Assembly: GCA_964436775.1 (NCBI GenBank)
Contig: CAYTEN010000001.1
Location: 1-64,000, forward strand
Direction of reading: 5' to 3'
DNA from: IGN3 sp964436775
GTDB taxonomy: Bacteria; Bacteroidota; Ignavibacteria; Ignavibacteriales; Ignavibacteriaceae
DNA length: 64,000 bases
Made by a program: the position numbers and the translations under genes. The notes under the pieces were generated by a model that did not search any database, had not been told where the DNA came from, and saw nothing but the letters and a program-made list of their open reading frames with translations. Each line of letters opens with the position of its first letter. Position 1 is the first letter of the stretch. Shown here piece after piece: positions 1-8,449 of this stretch.

Positions 1-837
1 GTTATTAAATCAATGCTGAATCCACTTAAAATCAATTCTGAAGTCTTAGGAAAATTACTATTACTGATACAAAAAGATGTTATTAACAATAAAATCGAGG
101 TAATTGAAGTTTTTATCGGAATTGGAGGAACATCGACAATAGATTTTGGTTTGGGAGCGTGCTCCCAACTGGGTCTTAAACTTTTTGATAGAAATGATAA
201 ATTATTAAATCCTATTCCCGAAAATTATAATAAAGTAAAATCATATTCATTTAAGAATCCTAAATTTTCCTTTAAAATTAAATGTATTATAGATGTTGAT
301 ACAAATCTTTTTGGTAAACCCGGCTCAATTGAAATTTACGGAAAGCAAAAAGGAGCTTCTGATTCAGATTTAATCCTTATTAAAAAAGGTATTAAAAATA
401 TTGTAAATCTAATTTCTAAGGTTACTGAAATTATTGAACCAGAAAAATTAAATGGAGCAGGCGGTGGTTTAGCTGCTGCATTAAATTTATTTTTAGGTGC
501 TGAACTTATCAGAGCTGAGGATTTTATTAAGGATTATATTTTAAAAGATATTGACACTAATAATATTGAGGTAGTTATAACAGGTGAAGGTAACTTAGAT
601 TTTCAATCCTTTGAGGGTAAAGGTGTTGGCGTTATACTTAATTTGTTTAAGTATAAAAATATTCCAATTTTCATTATTTGTGGGTCAACTTCTATATCAG
701 AAAATGTTCATTTGTCAAAAAACGTCTCGGTAATAAGTTTAATGAGTTTTTTTAAAGATAAAAAAGAATCAATTAGCAAATTTGAGTTTGGGTTAGCAAA
801 AGCGATTGAAATCATAAGAAATCAACTAAACATATAG
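1..837 (+). CDS. Glycerate kinase family protein, C-terminal part (5' end outside window)
   Basis: The reading frame is open from base 1, so the gene starts upstream and only about 278 codons are visible. Members of this family (PF02595, GlxK/GarK type) usually have about 370-380 residues, so roughly the first 100 are missing. Visible family signatures are a glycine-rich GIGGTSTIDFGLG stretch, NGAGGGLAAAL, and TGEGNLDFQSFEGKG, the conserved TGEGxxDxQSxxGK block near the C-terminus. The family phosphorylates glycerate to 2- or 3-phosphoglycerate in the cytoplasm. The gene lies 75 bases before thyA with no clear terminator between them. The family call is firm; which phosphoglycerate is made cannot be read from the sequence. 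Confidence 0.85.
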   Translation, partial: VIKSMLNPLKINSEVLGKLLLLIQKDVINNKIEVIEVFIGIGGTSTIDFGLGACSQLGLKLFDRNDKLLNPIPENYNKVKSYSFKNPKFSFKIKCIIDVDTNLFGKPGSIEIYGKQKGASDSDLILIKKGIKNIVNLISKVTEIIEPEKLNGAGGGLAAALNLFLGAELIRAEDFIKDYILKDIDTNNIEVVITGEGNLDFQSFEGKGVGVILNLFKYKNIPIFIICGSTSISENVHLSKNVSVISLMSFFKDKKESISKFEFGLAKAIEIIRNQLNI

Positions 838-912
838 ACTTTTACCTGAACCTCATTTTTTTGTAAATTCATAGGAAAATTATTAATAGTTTAATCAATT
901 TGGGTTTGTTTA

Positions 913-1800
913 ATGAAAGAATATCTTGATCTTGTTAAAACAGTGATTGAGCATGGAGCACATAAAAAATCTCGCACTGGTATAGATACAATATCTTATT
1001 TTGGCGCATTTTATAAAGTGGATCTGCAAAATGGGTTTCCTCTTTTAACCACTAAAAAAGTGGAATGGAAATCTCTTTTAAATGAAGTATTATGGTATTT
1101 GTCAGGTGAAAATCACATTAGAAATTTAAGGCAACACACAAAAATTTGGGATGCCTGGGCTGATAAGGACGGGCGACTGGAAACAGCATATGGTAGATTT
1201 TGGAGAAGATATCCTGTTCCAGAAAATAAAGCAGTATTGGACGGTGAAGTTTATGTGAATGAAAAAAATCCTTTTGTTAGGAAAGAGGAAAACGGCACAC
1301 TAACTTTTGATCAAATTGGCTGGGTGATAAACGAAATTAAAACAAATCCCAACTCTAGAAGACTGGTGATTTCAGCTTGGCATCCTGCAAACGCTGTAGT
1401 AAGTAAATTGCCTCCATGCCATTACACTTTTACTTTTAATGTTAATGATGGTAAACTTAATTGCCATTTAACACAGCGTTCAGGAGATATTGCACTTGGT
1501 ATTCCATTTAATCTGGCTGCGTATTCGATGTTAACGCAAATCATTGCTCAGGAAACAAAATTGCAGCTTGGATTTTTTGCACATACGATTATTGATGCTC
1601 ATATTTATCACGCCGCAAAAGGTTCATCTATGGAAAAATATGATCATCTAGAAGGATTGAAGTTACAATTATTACGAGAGCCTTTACCTTTGCCAAAACT
1701 AAAAATTGCTAAAAAGTCCATTGATAAATTAAAATATGATGATTTCGAATTACTTGATTATAAATATCATGATAAAATAAAATTTGAGGTTGCGGTTTGA
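913..1800 (+). CDS. thyA: Thymidylate synthase ThyA
   Basis: Makes dTMP from dUMP using 5,10-methylene-tetrahydrofolate as carbon donor and reductant. The protein has 295 residues. The catalytic cysteine is C169 in LPPCHYTFTF. The phosphate-binding arginines are in NSRRLVISAWHP, and the folate/dUMP segment is QRSGDIALGIPFN. It is longer than the 264-residue E. coli form because of an insertion before the catalytic cysteine, as in some other bacterial and phage ThyA proteins. Its TGA overlaps the TTG start of folA, the enzyme that recycles the dihydrofolate ThyA releases, so the pair is very probably translationally coupled. Confidence 0.97.
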   Translation: MKEYLDLVKTVIEHGAHKKSRTGIDTISYFGAFYKVDLQNGFPLLTTKKVEWKSLLNEVLWYLSGENHIRNLRQHTKIWDAWADKDGRLETAYGRFWRRYPVPENKAVLDGEVYVNEKNPFVRKEENGTLTFDQIGWVINEIKTNPNSRRLVISAWHPANAVVSKLPPCHYTFTFNVNDGKLNCHLTQRSGDIALGIPFNLAAYSMLTQIIAQETKLQLGFFAHTIIDAHIYHAAKGSSMEKYDHLEGLKLQLLREPLPLPKLKIAKKSIDKLKYDDFELLDYKYHDKIKFEVAV

Positions 1801-2282
1801 TTATTAGTATTATTGTTGCAATCGCAAATAATGGTGTGATTGGGAAATCAAATGGTGAAATGTCCTGGCATGTGAAAGAGGAGTTTCAACATTTTAAGAA
1901 TACAACTTTTGGTTTTCCTATAATAATGGGAAGAAAAACTTTTGATACTTTAGGAAAACCGCTTAAAGGAAGGTTAAATATAGTTGTTAGCAAAAATAAA
2001 TATTACACCACTTCTTATGATGATGTTGTAGTTAAAAATTCAATTGAAGACGCAATTGAATATGGGGGAAAAAATAAGCCTGAAAAGATTTTTGTAATTG
2101 GCGGCGGAGAGATTTATAAACAATCAATGCAAATTGTAGACGAAATGATTATTACGTTTATGAAATTTGAAGCTGATGGGGATGTTAAGTTTCCAATTTT
2201 TAATAAAGATAATTGGGATGTAGAAAAAATTAAAGATCACGAATTGTTCGAAATTTTTAGATTCGTAAGAAAAAAAGAATGA
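1797..2282 (+). CDS. folA: Dihydrofolate reductase
   Basis: Reduces dihydrofolate to tetrahydrofolate with NADPH and closes the cycle opened by ThyA. The protein has 161 residues, the usual bacterial size. Visible features are the N-terminal strand SIIVAIANNGVIGK, the substrate-loop MSWHVKEEFQHFK with a glutamate where E. coli has its catalytic Asp27, the NADPH-binding IIMGRKTFDTLG segment, and the FVIGGGEIYKQ motif. The start is TTG, overlapping the thyA stop (TTGA). The stop overlaps the mutL ATG (ATGA), so thyA-folA-mutL reads as one coupled unit. Confidence 0.95.
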   Translation: MIISIIVAIANNGVIGKSNGEMSWHVKEEFQHFKNTTFGFPIIMGRKTFDTLGKPLKGRLNIVVSKNKYYTTSYDDVVVKNSIEDAIEYGGKNKPEKIFVIGGGEIYKQSMQIVDEMIITFMKFEADGDVKFPIFNKDNWDVEKIKDHELFEIFRFVRKKE

Positions 2283-4099
2283 CGTCAAGAATAAAAATAT
2301 TACCTGATAATCTTGCCAATAAAATTGCCGCTGGCGAAGTAGTACAGCGACCTGAGTCAGTAGTTAAAGAGCTTTTGGAAAATTCTGTTGATGCCAACTC
2401 AACCTCAATCGAGCTGGTTGTTAAACAAGCCGGTAAATCATTAATTCGGGTTTGTGATGATGGCACGGGAATGACTGAGGAAGAAGCATTGCTTTGTATT
2501 CAAAAGCATGCTACCAGTAAAATTTCGTCAATGGAAGATCTTGAATCAATAAAAACTTTGGGTTTCCGCGGCGAAGCACTTAGTTCAATAGCTGCTGTTA
2601 GCCAACTTGAAATTAAAACAGAAACCAGAGAAAGTGAGATTGGAACACTTCTAAAAATTGAATCAGAAAATAAGATTATTACAGAAAAAATTTCTGTTGC
2701 AAAAGGAACTTGTATATCCGTTAAAAATCTTTTTTATAATGTTCCTGCTAGACGAAAATTTTTGAAGACTGATACTACTGAATTAAAACACATTATTGAC
2801 GCGTTTAATAGAATTGCATTAGCTCACCCTGAAATTTCATTTAAGTTTTTTAATTCAGATAATCTTGTTTATGATTATCCGTCTGGAACATTAGGAGATA
2901 AAATTCAAAAAATATTTGCGGATAACATGGTGGATGCTTTGATACCTGTAAATGAGGTAACTGATTATTTAGCGTTAACAGGTTACATAGGTAAGCCTTC
3001 AATTTTTAAGAAGAGCAAAGGTGAACAATTTTTATTTTTGAATAAGAGATTTGTTGTTAATAAAAATATTAATCATGCTGTTTTTTCTGCATTTGAAAAT
3101 ATTCTTGAAAAAGGTGATTATCCATTTTTTATTTTATTCTTAAATATTGATCCTACCAAAGTTGATGTAAACATTCATCCTTCTAAATTGGAAGTTAAAT
3201 TTGACGATGAAAAAGATATATACAATTTTGTTTTAGCGGTGATCAAAAAAAGTATCGGTTCTTTTGATTTAGTCCCGACAATGTCTTTTAGCAACACAAC
3301 GGAGTTTAGTGAAAAGCTAACATTCAATCCTTTTAGTTCAGTTAAGAAAAATGATTTTTCCGATAGACCAGACTTTGCTACCAGACAACATCGTGAAAAA
3401 ACTTCAGTTACAGATGAAGACATTGATTTAGTTTTTAGTTCATTAACTCAAAATATTATTTCTAAAAATGATACTAACAGTGAAAATAAATCCGATTCTC
3501 AAGTTGAAAAATCTGCTTCAACTGAAATAGAAACAACTTTTATTACTCAGCTTCACAATAAATATATTCTTTCACAGATCAAAACAGGTTTGATGATTAT
3601 TGATCAGCACGTTGCTCACGAAAGAATATTATATGAAAAGATTTTATCCAGACTAGAAGCGAATATGCCTTTTACACAGCAGCTTCTTTTCCCGATAAAA
3701 ATGCAATTTGATCTTGGCAGTTATGAAATTCTTAAAGAACTTAATCTAATGATTACAAAGATTGGATTTAAGTTAAAGTACTTGCCTAATAATTATATTA
3801 TGATTGAAGGTGTTCCTGATGATTTTAAGAGTGGTTCTGAAGAAAAACTTTTAAGAGATTTTATTTCAGAATTTATATCCAATCAAACGGAGAAAAAACT
3901 AGAAGAAAAAGATAATATAGCCAAATCGTATTCGTGTAAAGCTGCAATTAAAGCTGGTGATAATTTGTCAGAAAAAGAAATGCGTTTATTGATTGATCAA
4001 TTATTCGCAACTTCAATGCCTTATGTTTGTCCTCATGGCAGGCCAATTGTAATCAAAATATCTTTGGAAGAGTTCGATCGAAGATTCGGTAGAACTTAA
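2279..4099 (+). CDS. mutL: DNA mismatch repair protein MutL (endonuclease type)
   Basis: GHKL ATPase that links MutS mismatch recognition to strand removal. The N-terminal ATPase shows the ELLENSVDAN box, DDGTGM and GFRGEAL. The C-terminal dimerisation domain carries the nicking-site motifs: DQHVAHE from residue 442 (consensus DQHAxxExxxxE, with Val replacing Ala), SCKAAIKAGD, CPHGRP from residue 584 and a final FDRRFGR. QQLLFP matches a beta-clamp binding motif. This is therefore the endonuclease-bearing MutL of bacteria that lack MutH. The 606-residue length is typical. The middle linker (about residues 345-420) is Ser/Asp/Glu-rich and poorly conserved, as expected. Confidence 0.96.
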   Translation: MTSRIKILPDNLANKIAAGEVVQRPESVVKELLENSVDANSTSIELVVKQAGKSLIRVCDDGTGMTEEEALLCIQKHATSKISSMEDLESIKTLGFRGEALSSIAAVSQLEIKTETRESEIGTLLKIESENKIITEKISVAKGTCISVKNLFYNVPARRKFLKTDTTELKHIIDAFNRIALAHPEISFKFFNSDNLVYDYPSGTLGDKIQKIFADNMVDALIPVNEVTDYLALTGYIGKPSIFKKSKGEQFLFLNKRFVVNKNINHAVFSAFENILEKGDYPFFILFLNIDPTKVDVNIHPSKLEVKFDDEKDIYNFVLAVIKKSIGSFDLVPTMSFSNTTEFSEKLTFNPFSSVKKNDFSDRPDFATRQHREKTSVTDEDIDLVFSSLTQNIISKNDTNSENKSDSQVEKSASTEIETTFITQLHNKYILSQIKTGLMIIDQHVAHERILYEKILSRLEANMPFTQQLLFPIKMQFDLGSYEILKELNLMITKIGFKLKYLPNNYIMIEGVPDDFKSGSEEKLLRDFISEFISNQTEKKLEEKDNIAKSYSCKAAIKAGDNLSEKEMRLLIDQLFATSMPYVCPHGRPIVIKISLEEFDRRFGRT

Positions 4100-4122
4100 T
4101 TAAAAAAACTAAAAGGAAATTT

Positions 4123-5778
4123 ATGCAGGATTCAGAATTTATAAAACAAAGCAAAGCCTACAACGAAAAAGTTAAGTCTGAAAAATCAACAGGGATGAAA
4201 TTTACAACTGTTAGCGGACAGGATATAAATGTTTTATACACACCGGATGACATTGAAAATATAAATTACCTAAGTGATATTGGATTTCCCGGTGAATACC
4301 CTTACACAAGAGGAATTCATTCAAATGGTTATCGCGGTAGGGTTTGGACGATGAGGCAATTTGCTGGATTTGGAACACCAGAAGATACAAATCAGAGATT
4401 TCATTATTTATTAAATAATGGTCAAACTGGTTTATCTGTTGCTTTTGATCTGCCCACTTTAATGGGCTGGGATGCAGATGCTCCAATAAGCGATGGCGAA
4501 GTTGGCATTTGCGGTGTTGCAATTTCATCTCTTCAGGATATGGAAATTTTATTTGATAAAATTCCTTTAGACAAAGTTTCAACTTCAATGACAATAAATT
4601 CACCTGCTGCAATGATCTTTGCATTCTATCTTGCCGTTGCTCAAAAGCATGGAGTAGACATCAAGAATTTACGAGGCACTTTGCAGAACGATATTTTAAA
4701 GGAATACATCGCACAAAAAGAATTCATATATCCACCAACACCTTCAATGCGTATAATTGTCGATATGATTGAATACTGCAAAAATGAAGTTCCTCAATGG
4801 AATCCTGTTTCCGTAAGCGGATATCATATAAGAGAAGCAGGTTCAACAGCTGTTCAGGAATTAGCATATACACTTGCAGATGGATTCGCGTATATTGAGG
4901 CTTGTATTGAAAGAGGATTAAATGTAGATGAATTTGCACCGCGTATCTCATTCTTCTTCAATTCACATCTAGATTTTTTTGAAGAGATAGCAAAATTCCG
5001 AGCAGCAAGAAAAATTTTTGCTAAACGGATGAAAGAAAGATACGGTGCAAAAAATCCTCGTTCATGGTGGTTAAGATTTCATACTCAAACGGCTGGCTGC
5101 ACTTTAACGGCGCAACAACCTGAAAATAATATTGTTAGAACAGCGTTTCAGGCGCTAGCAGGTGTGCTTGGCGGAACGCAATCTCTCCACACAAACTCGA
5201 TGGATGAAACTTTAGCGTTGCCTAGTGAAAAAGCAGTTAAGATTGCTTTACGCACTCAACAAGTAATTGCTTACGAAACAGGTATCATAAATACTGTTGA
5301 TCCGCTTGGTGGTAGTTATTTTGTTGAAGCATTAACGGATAAAATGGAAAAAGAAGCTAATGAAATATTTGAACAGATTGATTCACTTGGGGGAGTTGTT
5401 GCAGCTATTGAGACAGGATACTTTCAAAAAGAAATTTCTGATGCAGCTTATCGATATCAAAAAGAAATTGAAAGAAAAGAAAAATTTATTGTTGGTGTAA
5501 ATGAGTTTGTTGAGGAAAATGAAAAAATTGAGATTCCTATTTTAACTATCTCAAAAGATGTGCAAATACAACAAGTAAAAAGATTAACAGAGCTTAAACA
5601 AAGCCGCAATCAGCAAGCTGTTGAGCAAAGCTTAAATGAAATCAAAAAGGCAGCGGTTGATGGGAATAATCTCATGCCTATTTTCTTAAAAGCTTCTCAC
5701 AATTATGTGACTCTCGGTGAAATGGTTGGAGAATTAAAAGAAGTGTTCGGTACTTATGATGAAATTGCAGTATTCTGA
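4123..5778 (+). CDS. B12-dependent acyl-CoA mutase large subunit, isobutyryl-CoA mutase-like active site
   Basis: Catalytic TIM-barrel subunit of the methylmalonyl-CoA mutase family, 551 residues, without the C-terminal B12-binding domain, so a separate small subunit must be encoded elsewhere. Family landmarks are the RGIHSNGYRGR entry strand, R78, the GTLQNDILKEY block, the catalytic His235 in SGYHIREAG and QSLHTNSMDE. The two residues that separate subfamilies are F80 (in MRQFAGF) and Q198 (in YIAQKEF). Methylmalonyl-CoA mutase has Tyr89 and Arg207 there, the arginine binding the substrate carboxylate, whereas isobutyryl-CoA mutase IcmA has Phe80 and Gln198. A plain 'methylmalonyl-CoA mutase' label is therefore doubtful. 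RBS AAGGAAAT precedes the ATG. The stop overlaps the next start by one base. Confidence 0.85.
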   Translation: MQDSEFIKQSKAYNEKVKSEKSTGMKFTTVSGQDINVLYTPDDIENINYLSDIGFPGEYPYTRGIHSNGYRGRVWTMRQFAGFGTPEDTNQRFHYLLNNGQTGLSVAFDLPTLMGWDADAPISDGEVGICGVAISSLQDMEILFDKIPLDKVSTSMTINSPAAMIFAFYLAVAQKHGVDIKNLRGTLQNDILKEYIAQKEFIYPPTPSMRIIVDMIEYCKNEVPQWNPVSVSGYHIREAGSTAVQELAYTLADGFAYIEACIERGLNVDEFAPRISFFFNSHLDFFEEIAKFRAARKIFAKRMKERYGAKNPRSWWLRFHTQTAGCTLTAQQPENNIVRTAFQALAGVLGGTQSLHTNSMDETLALPSEKAVKIALRTQQVIAYETGIINTVDPLGGSYFVEALTDKMEKEANEIFEQIDSLGGVVAAIETGYFQKEISDAAYRYQKEIERKEKFIVGVNEFVEENEKIEIPILTISKDVQIQQVKRLTELKQSRNQQAVEQSLNEIKKAAVDGNNLMPIFLKASHNYVTLGEMVGELKEVFGTYDEIAVF

Positions 5779-6656
5779 TGATTAAGAATTATTTTCAACT
5801 ATTAAGAATTCCACAATGGATAAAAAACCTTTTTGTTTTTGTTCCACTGTTGTTTTCACTCCACCTATTTGAAAAAAATTATTTTATATCCTCTTTATTT
5901 GCATTTGTACTTTTCAGTTTAGCCTCAAGTTTTATTTATATAATTAATGATATAATTGATATTGAATCTGATTCAGCTCATCCACAAAAAAAGGAAAGAC
6001 CTCTACCATCAGGTAGAATAAAAAAGGAATCAGCTTTTATTACTGCTGGATTGATTTTTATCCTCTTAGCTGTATTTTCTTTTTTCAGTAATAATGATTT
6101 TAAACTTTTTCTTATCGGTTTTATAATATTAAATGTTTTATACTCATTTTATTTTAAACACATTGTTATACTTGACGTTTTCAGTATCGCTGCTGGATTT
6201 ACAATACGAATATTAGGTGGTGCTGCAATAATTAATGTACCGGTTTCCAGCTGGCTCGTATTAACAACAATGTTTATTTCACTGTTTCTTGGTGTAATGA
6301 AAAGACATTCTGAATTGGAACAGGTGACAAATATTGAAAAGGTTTCTACAAGAAAAGTATTATCCGAATATTCCGTTACTTTTACTAATCAGATGGCAAC
6401 TGTTGCAGCGGCTGGTGTAATAATCTGTTATGCACTTTATACTGTTTCTCAGAGGACTGTTTCTGTATTTCAGACTGAAAATTTGATTTATACTACTCCT
6501 TTTGTAGTTTTTGGAATATTTAGATATATGTATTTGGAATATTTAAATCAAAAAGGAGAAAATTCAACTCAAATAATGCTCTCAGATATTCCAATGATAA
6601 TAACAGTAATTCTTTATATTGTTACAACTATTCATATTGTTTATAAACTTCTCTAA
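5778..6656 (+). CDS. UbiA-superfamily prenyltransferase, decaprenyl-phosphate phosphoribosyltransferase-like
   Basis: Integral membrane protein of 292 residues with about eight hydrophobic helices. The first Asp-rich motif is NDIIDIESD, followed by HPQKKERPLPSGRI, a combination typical of the decaprenyl-phosphate phosphoribosyltransferase branch (mycobacterial Rv3806c type) rather than of quinone or heme prenyltransferases. The N-terminal LLRIPQWIKNLFVFVPLLFS also fits that branch. Known members transfer phosphoribose from PRPP to a polyprenyl phosphate. Here neither the acceptor nor the later oxidoreductase/epimerase partners are seen, so the pathway is unknown. The ATG overlaps the mutase stop (TGATG), suggesting coupling, but no functional link is evident. 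Confidence 0.75.
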   Translation: MIKNYFQLLRIPQWIKNLFVFVPLLFSLHLFEKNYFISSLFAFVLFSLASSFIYIINDIIDIESDSAHPQKKERPLPSGRIKKESAFITAGLIFILLAVFSFFSNNDFKLFLIGFIILNVLYSFYFKHIVILDVFSIAAGFTIRILGGAAIINVPVSSWLVLTTMFISLFLGVMKRHSELEQVTNIEKVSTRKVLSEYSVTFTNQMATVAAAGVIICYALYTVSQRTVSVFQTENLIYTTPFVVFGIFRYMYLEYLNQKGENSTQIMLSDIPMIITVILYIVTTIHIVYKLL

Positions 6657-6675
6657 TAAGGGTTAGAAATTTTTT

Positions 6676-6738
6676 ATGCTGAATAAGTCCGATTTTAATA
6701 AATATGCTGAAAATGCAAAATTAATTATAGAAAATTAA
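6676..6738 (+). CDS. Possible 20-codon leader ORF
   Basis: A short frame, ATG at 6676 to TAA at 6736-6738, encodes MLNKSDFNKYAENAKLIIEN. Its stop overlaps the ATG of the following CNNM/CorC gene (TAATG), the same coupling geometry used elsewhere in the window. No strong ribosome binding site is visible. It could be a translated leader peptide, the remnant of a longer gene, or chance. Confidence 0.22.
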   Translation: MLNKSDFNKYAENAKLIIEN

Positions 6739-7973
6739 TGATTCAGGAATTAATCATATTGTTGGTGTTGCTCTTTTTAGGCGCCTTTTTTTCAAGTTCA
6801 GAACTAGCTTTTATTGTATCAAAAAAGTTAAAGATTGAAGTTAAGGCCAGGAAAAAAAATATCGCTGCCCAATTCGCATATCATTTCATAAAAGATCATC
6901 AGGATTTTTATTCTACAATTATTATTGGCAACAATATTGTCAATGTTGCTTTTGCTTCTTTAGCAACAATTTTATTTACAAATTATTTCGGTTGGGATGA
7001 TTATAAAATACTGTTTGTGATCACTATACTGACTTTAATTTTTGCGGAGTTGTTACCTAAATATTTAGCCAGAGAAAATGCGGACTCGTTGATATTATTT
7101 TTTTCTATCCCACTTAGGATAATTTCTATAGTACTCTCACCTTTGAATAGAATTACCAAACAGTTTTTAAAATTACTTACGGAAAGAAAAGAAGAAGCTG
7201 CTGAAAATATTACACACCTATTTGATAAAGATGATTTTATTATCCTTGTTGATGAAGGCCACCGTGCAGGAAAAGTTAAAAAAGAAGAGAGTAACATTAT
7301 CTCGAGAGTTTTTGATTTTACTGAGCAAAAAGTTCATGAAGCAATGCGCCCCCGAACTGAAGTTACGGGAATTGAAATAAATAGTTCTATTGAAGAAGCG
7401 GTTGATCTTTTTATAGAATCAGGATACTCAAAACTAATTGTGTTTGAAGAAAATCTTGATAACATAAAGGGAGTAATACTGGCTAAGGATATTTTTTTAA
7501 ACCCCGCGGAAATAAAAAGCATAACTCGCGAAATTCCATTTTATCCCGAAACAAAAAGAAGTTTGGAAATATTAAATGAATTTCTGAACACAAATGTTTC
7601 TATAGCTGTGGTTGTTGATGAGTTTGGCGGTACAGCAGGAATAGTAAGCATGGAAGATATTATTGAGGAGTTATTTGGTGAAATAAAGGATGAATATGAT
7701 ATAGATGAAACTATTTGTAGAAGAGTTACTAAAGATTCATTTATTTTTAGCGGCAAGGTTGAGGTTGATCATATCAATGATAAGTATGGTTTAGACCTTC
7801 CAATAGGTGATTATGAAACGATTGCCGGATTTATTATTAATAAATTAGGATATATTCCTAAATCAAATGAAACAGTAAAAATTAATAATTACAAATTACT
7901 TATTGTCCGTGCAAATAAAGTTAAAATTGATTTAGTAAAACTTACGATTTCCAAAGATGAAATTACAGAATGA
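6738..7973 (+). CDS. Hemolysin/CNNM/CorC family membrane protein (DUF21-CBS-CBS-CorC)
   Basis: The 411-residue protein has the standard three-part architecture. The DUF21 transmembrane domain, about residues 1-190, includes the GAFFSSSELAF helix and the NNIVNVAFAS segment that in the family contributes to the ion site. A CBS pair follows, about residues 195-320, with MRPRTEVTGIEIN and VVDEFGGTAGIVSMEDIIEE. The C-terminal FAD-like CorC/HlyC domain is about residues 335-411. The family exports or handles Mg2+ (CorC, CNNM); the old 'hemolysin' name is not informative. Some Bacteroidota relatives (GldE) are linked to gliding, but that cannot be assigned here. It overlaps the next gene by 17 bases. 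Confidence 0.88.
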   Translation: MIQELIILLVLLFLGAFFSSSELAFIVSKKLKIEVKARKKNIAAQFAYHFIKDHQDFYSTIIIGNNIVNVAFASLATILFTNYFGWDDYKILFVITILTLIFAELLPKYLARENADSLILFFSIPLRIISIVLSPLNRITKQFLKLLTERKEEAAENITHLFDKDDFIILVDEGHRAGKVKKEESNIISRVFDFTEQKVHEAMRPRTEVTGIEINSSIEEAVDLFIESGYSKLIVFEENLDNIKGVILAKDIFLNPAEIKSITREIPFYPETKRSLEILNEFLNTNVSIAVVVDEFGGTAGIVSMEDIIEELFGEIKDEYDIDETICRRVTKDSFIFSGKVEVDHINDKYGLDLPIGDYETIAGFIINKLGYIPKSNETVKINNYKLLIVRANKVKIDLVKLTISKDEITE

Positions 7974-8370
7974 AATTCATTATAAAATAATTCTGTTCGA
8001 TGGAGTGTGTAATTTTTGTAACTACTTGATCAATTTTATTTTAGATAGAGATGAGCATAATCAATTCAGGTTTGCAGCATTTCAATCAGAAAAGGGGAGC
8101 GAACTTCTAACACAATTTAATATACCACAAAATGAATTTGATTCTTTTATACTAATATCGCAAGATAAAGTCTTAAATAAATCTTCTGCTGCTTTTCGAA
8201 TTGTTGAAGATTTGGGCGGATGGCTCAATATTTTTCTTGTATTCAAAATATTTCCTCTCTCCTTTAATAATTTTGTTTATGATTTTATTGCAAAGAATAG
8301 GTACGCGATTTTTGGTAAAAATGAAAACTGCAGAATTCTAACGTCTGAAGAAAAAAATAAATTTCTTTAA
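7957..8370 (+). CDS. DUF393 (DCC family) thiol-disulfide oxidoreductase-like protein
   Basis: A small cytoplasmic protein of 137 residues whose N-terminal LFDGVCNFC is the signature of the DUF393/DCC family, named for the conserved Asp-x-x-Cys-x-x-Cys. The pair of cysteines suggests a thioredoxin-like redox role, but no substrate is established. The later FRIVEDLGGW and KNRYAIFG segments are also typical. It overlaps the end of the CNNM gene by 17 bases and is probably co-translated with it. Confidence 0.85.
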   Translation: MKLQNEIHYKIILFDGVCNFCNYLINFILDRDEHNQFRFAAFQSEKGSELLTQFNIPQNEFDSFILISQDKVLNKSSAAFRIVEDLGGWLNIFLVFKIFPLSFNNFVYDFIAKNRYAIFGKNENCRILTSEEKNKFL

Positions 8371-8389
8371 TAAATTTCAAATATTCTTA

Positions 8390-8421
8390 ATTGGGATAAA
8401 CAATAAATTAGGTTAAATTTG
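8390..8421 (+). promoter_or_regulatory. Candidate TAnnTTTG promoter for tgt-yajC
   Basis: ATTG at 8390-8393, 20 bases, then TAAATTTG at 8414-8421. This matches the Bacteroidetes primary-sigma pattern TTTG-N19-21-TAnnTTTG except for one base in the upstream element. Transcription would begin near 8427, about 23 bases before the TTG start of tgt. Confidence 0.45.
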
Positions 8422-8449
8422 TAACTTAATTTGAAGAGTAAATAGAGTA

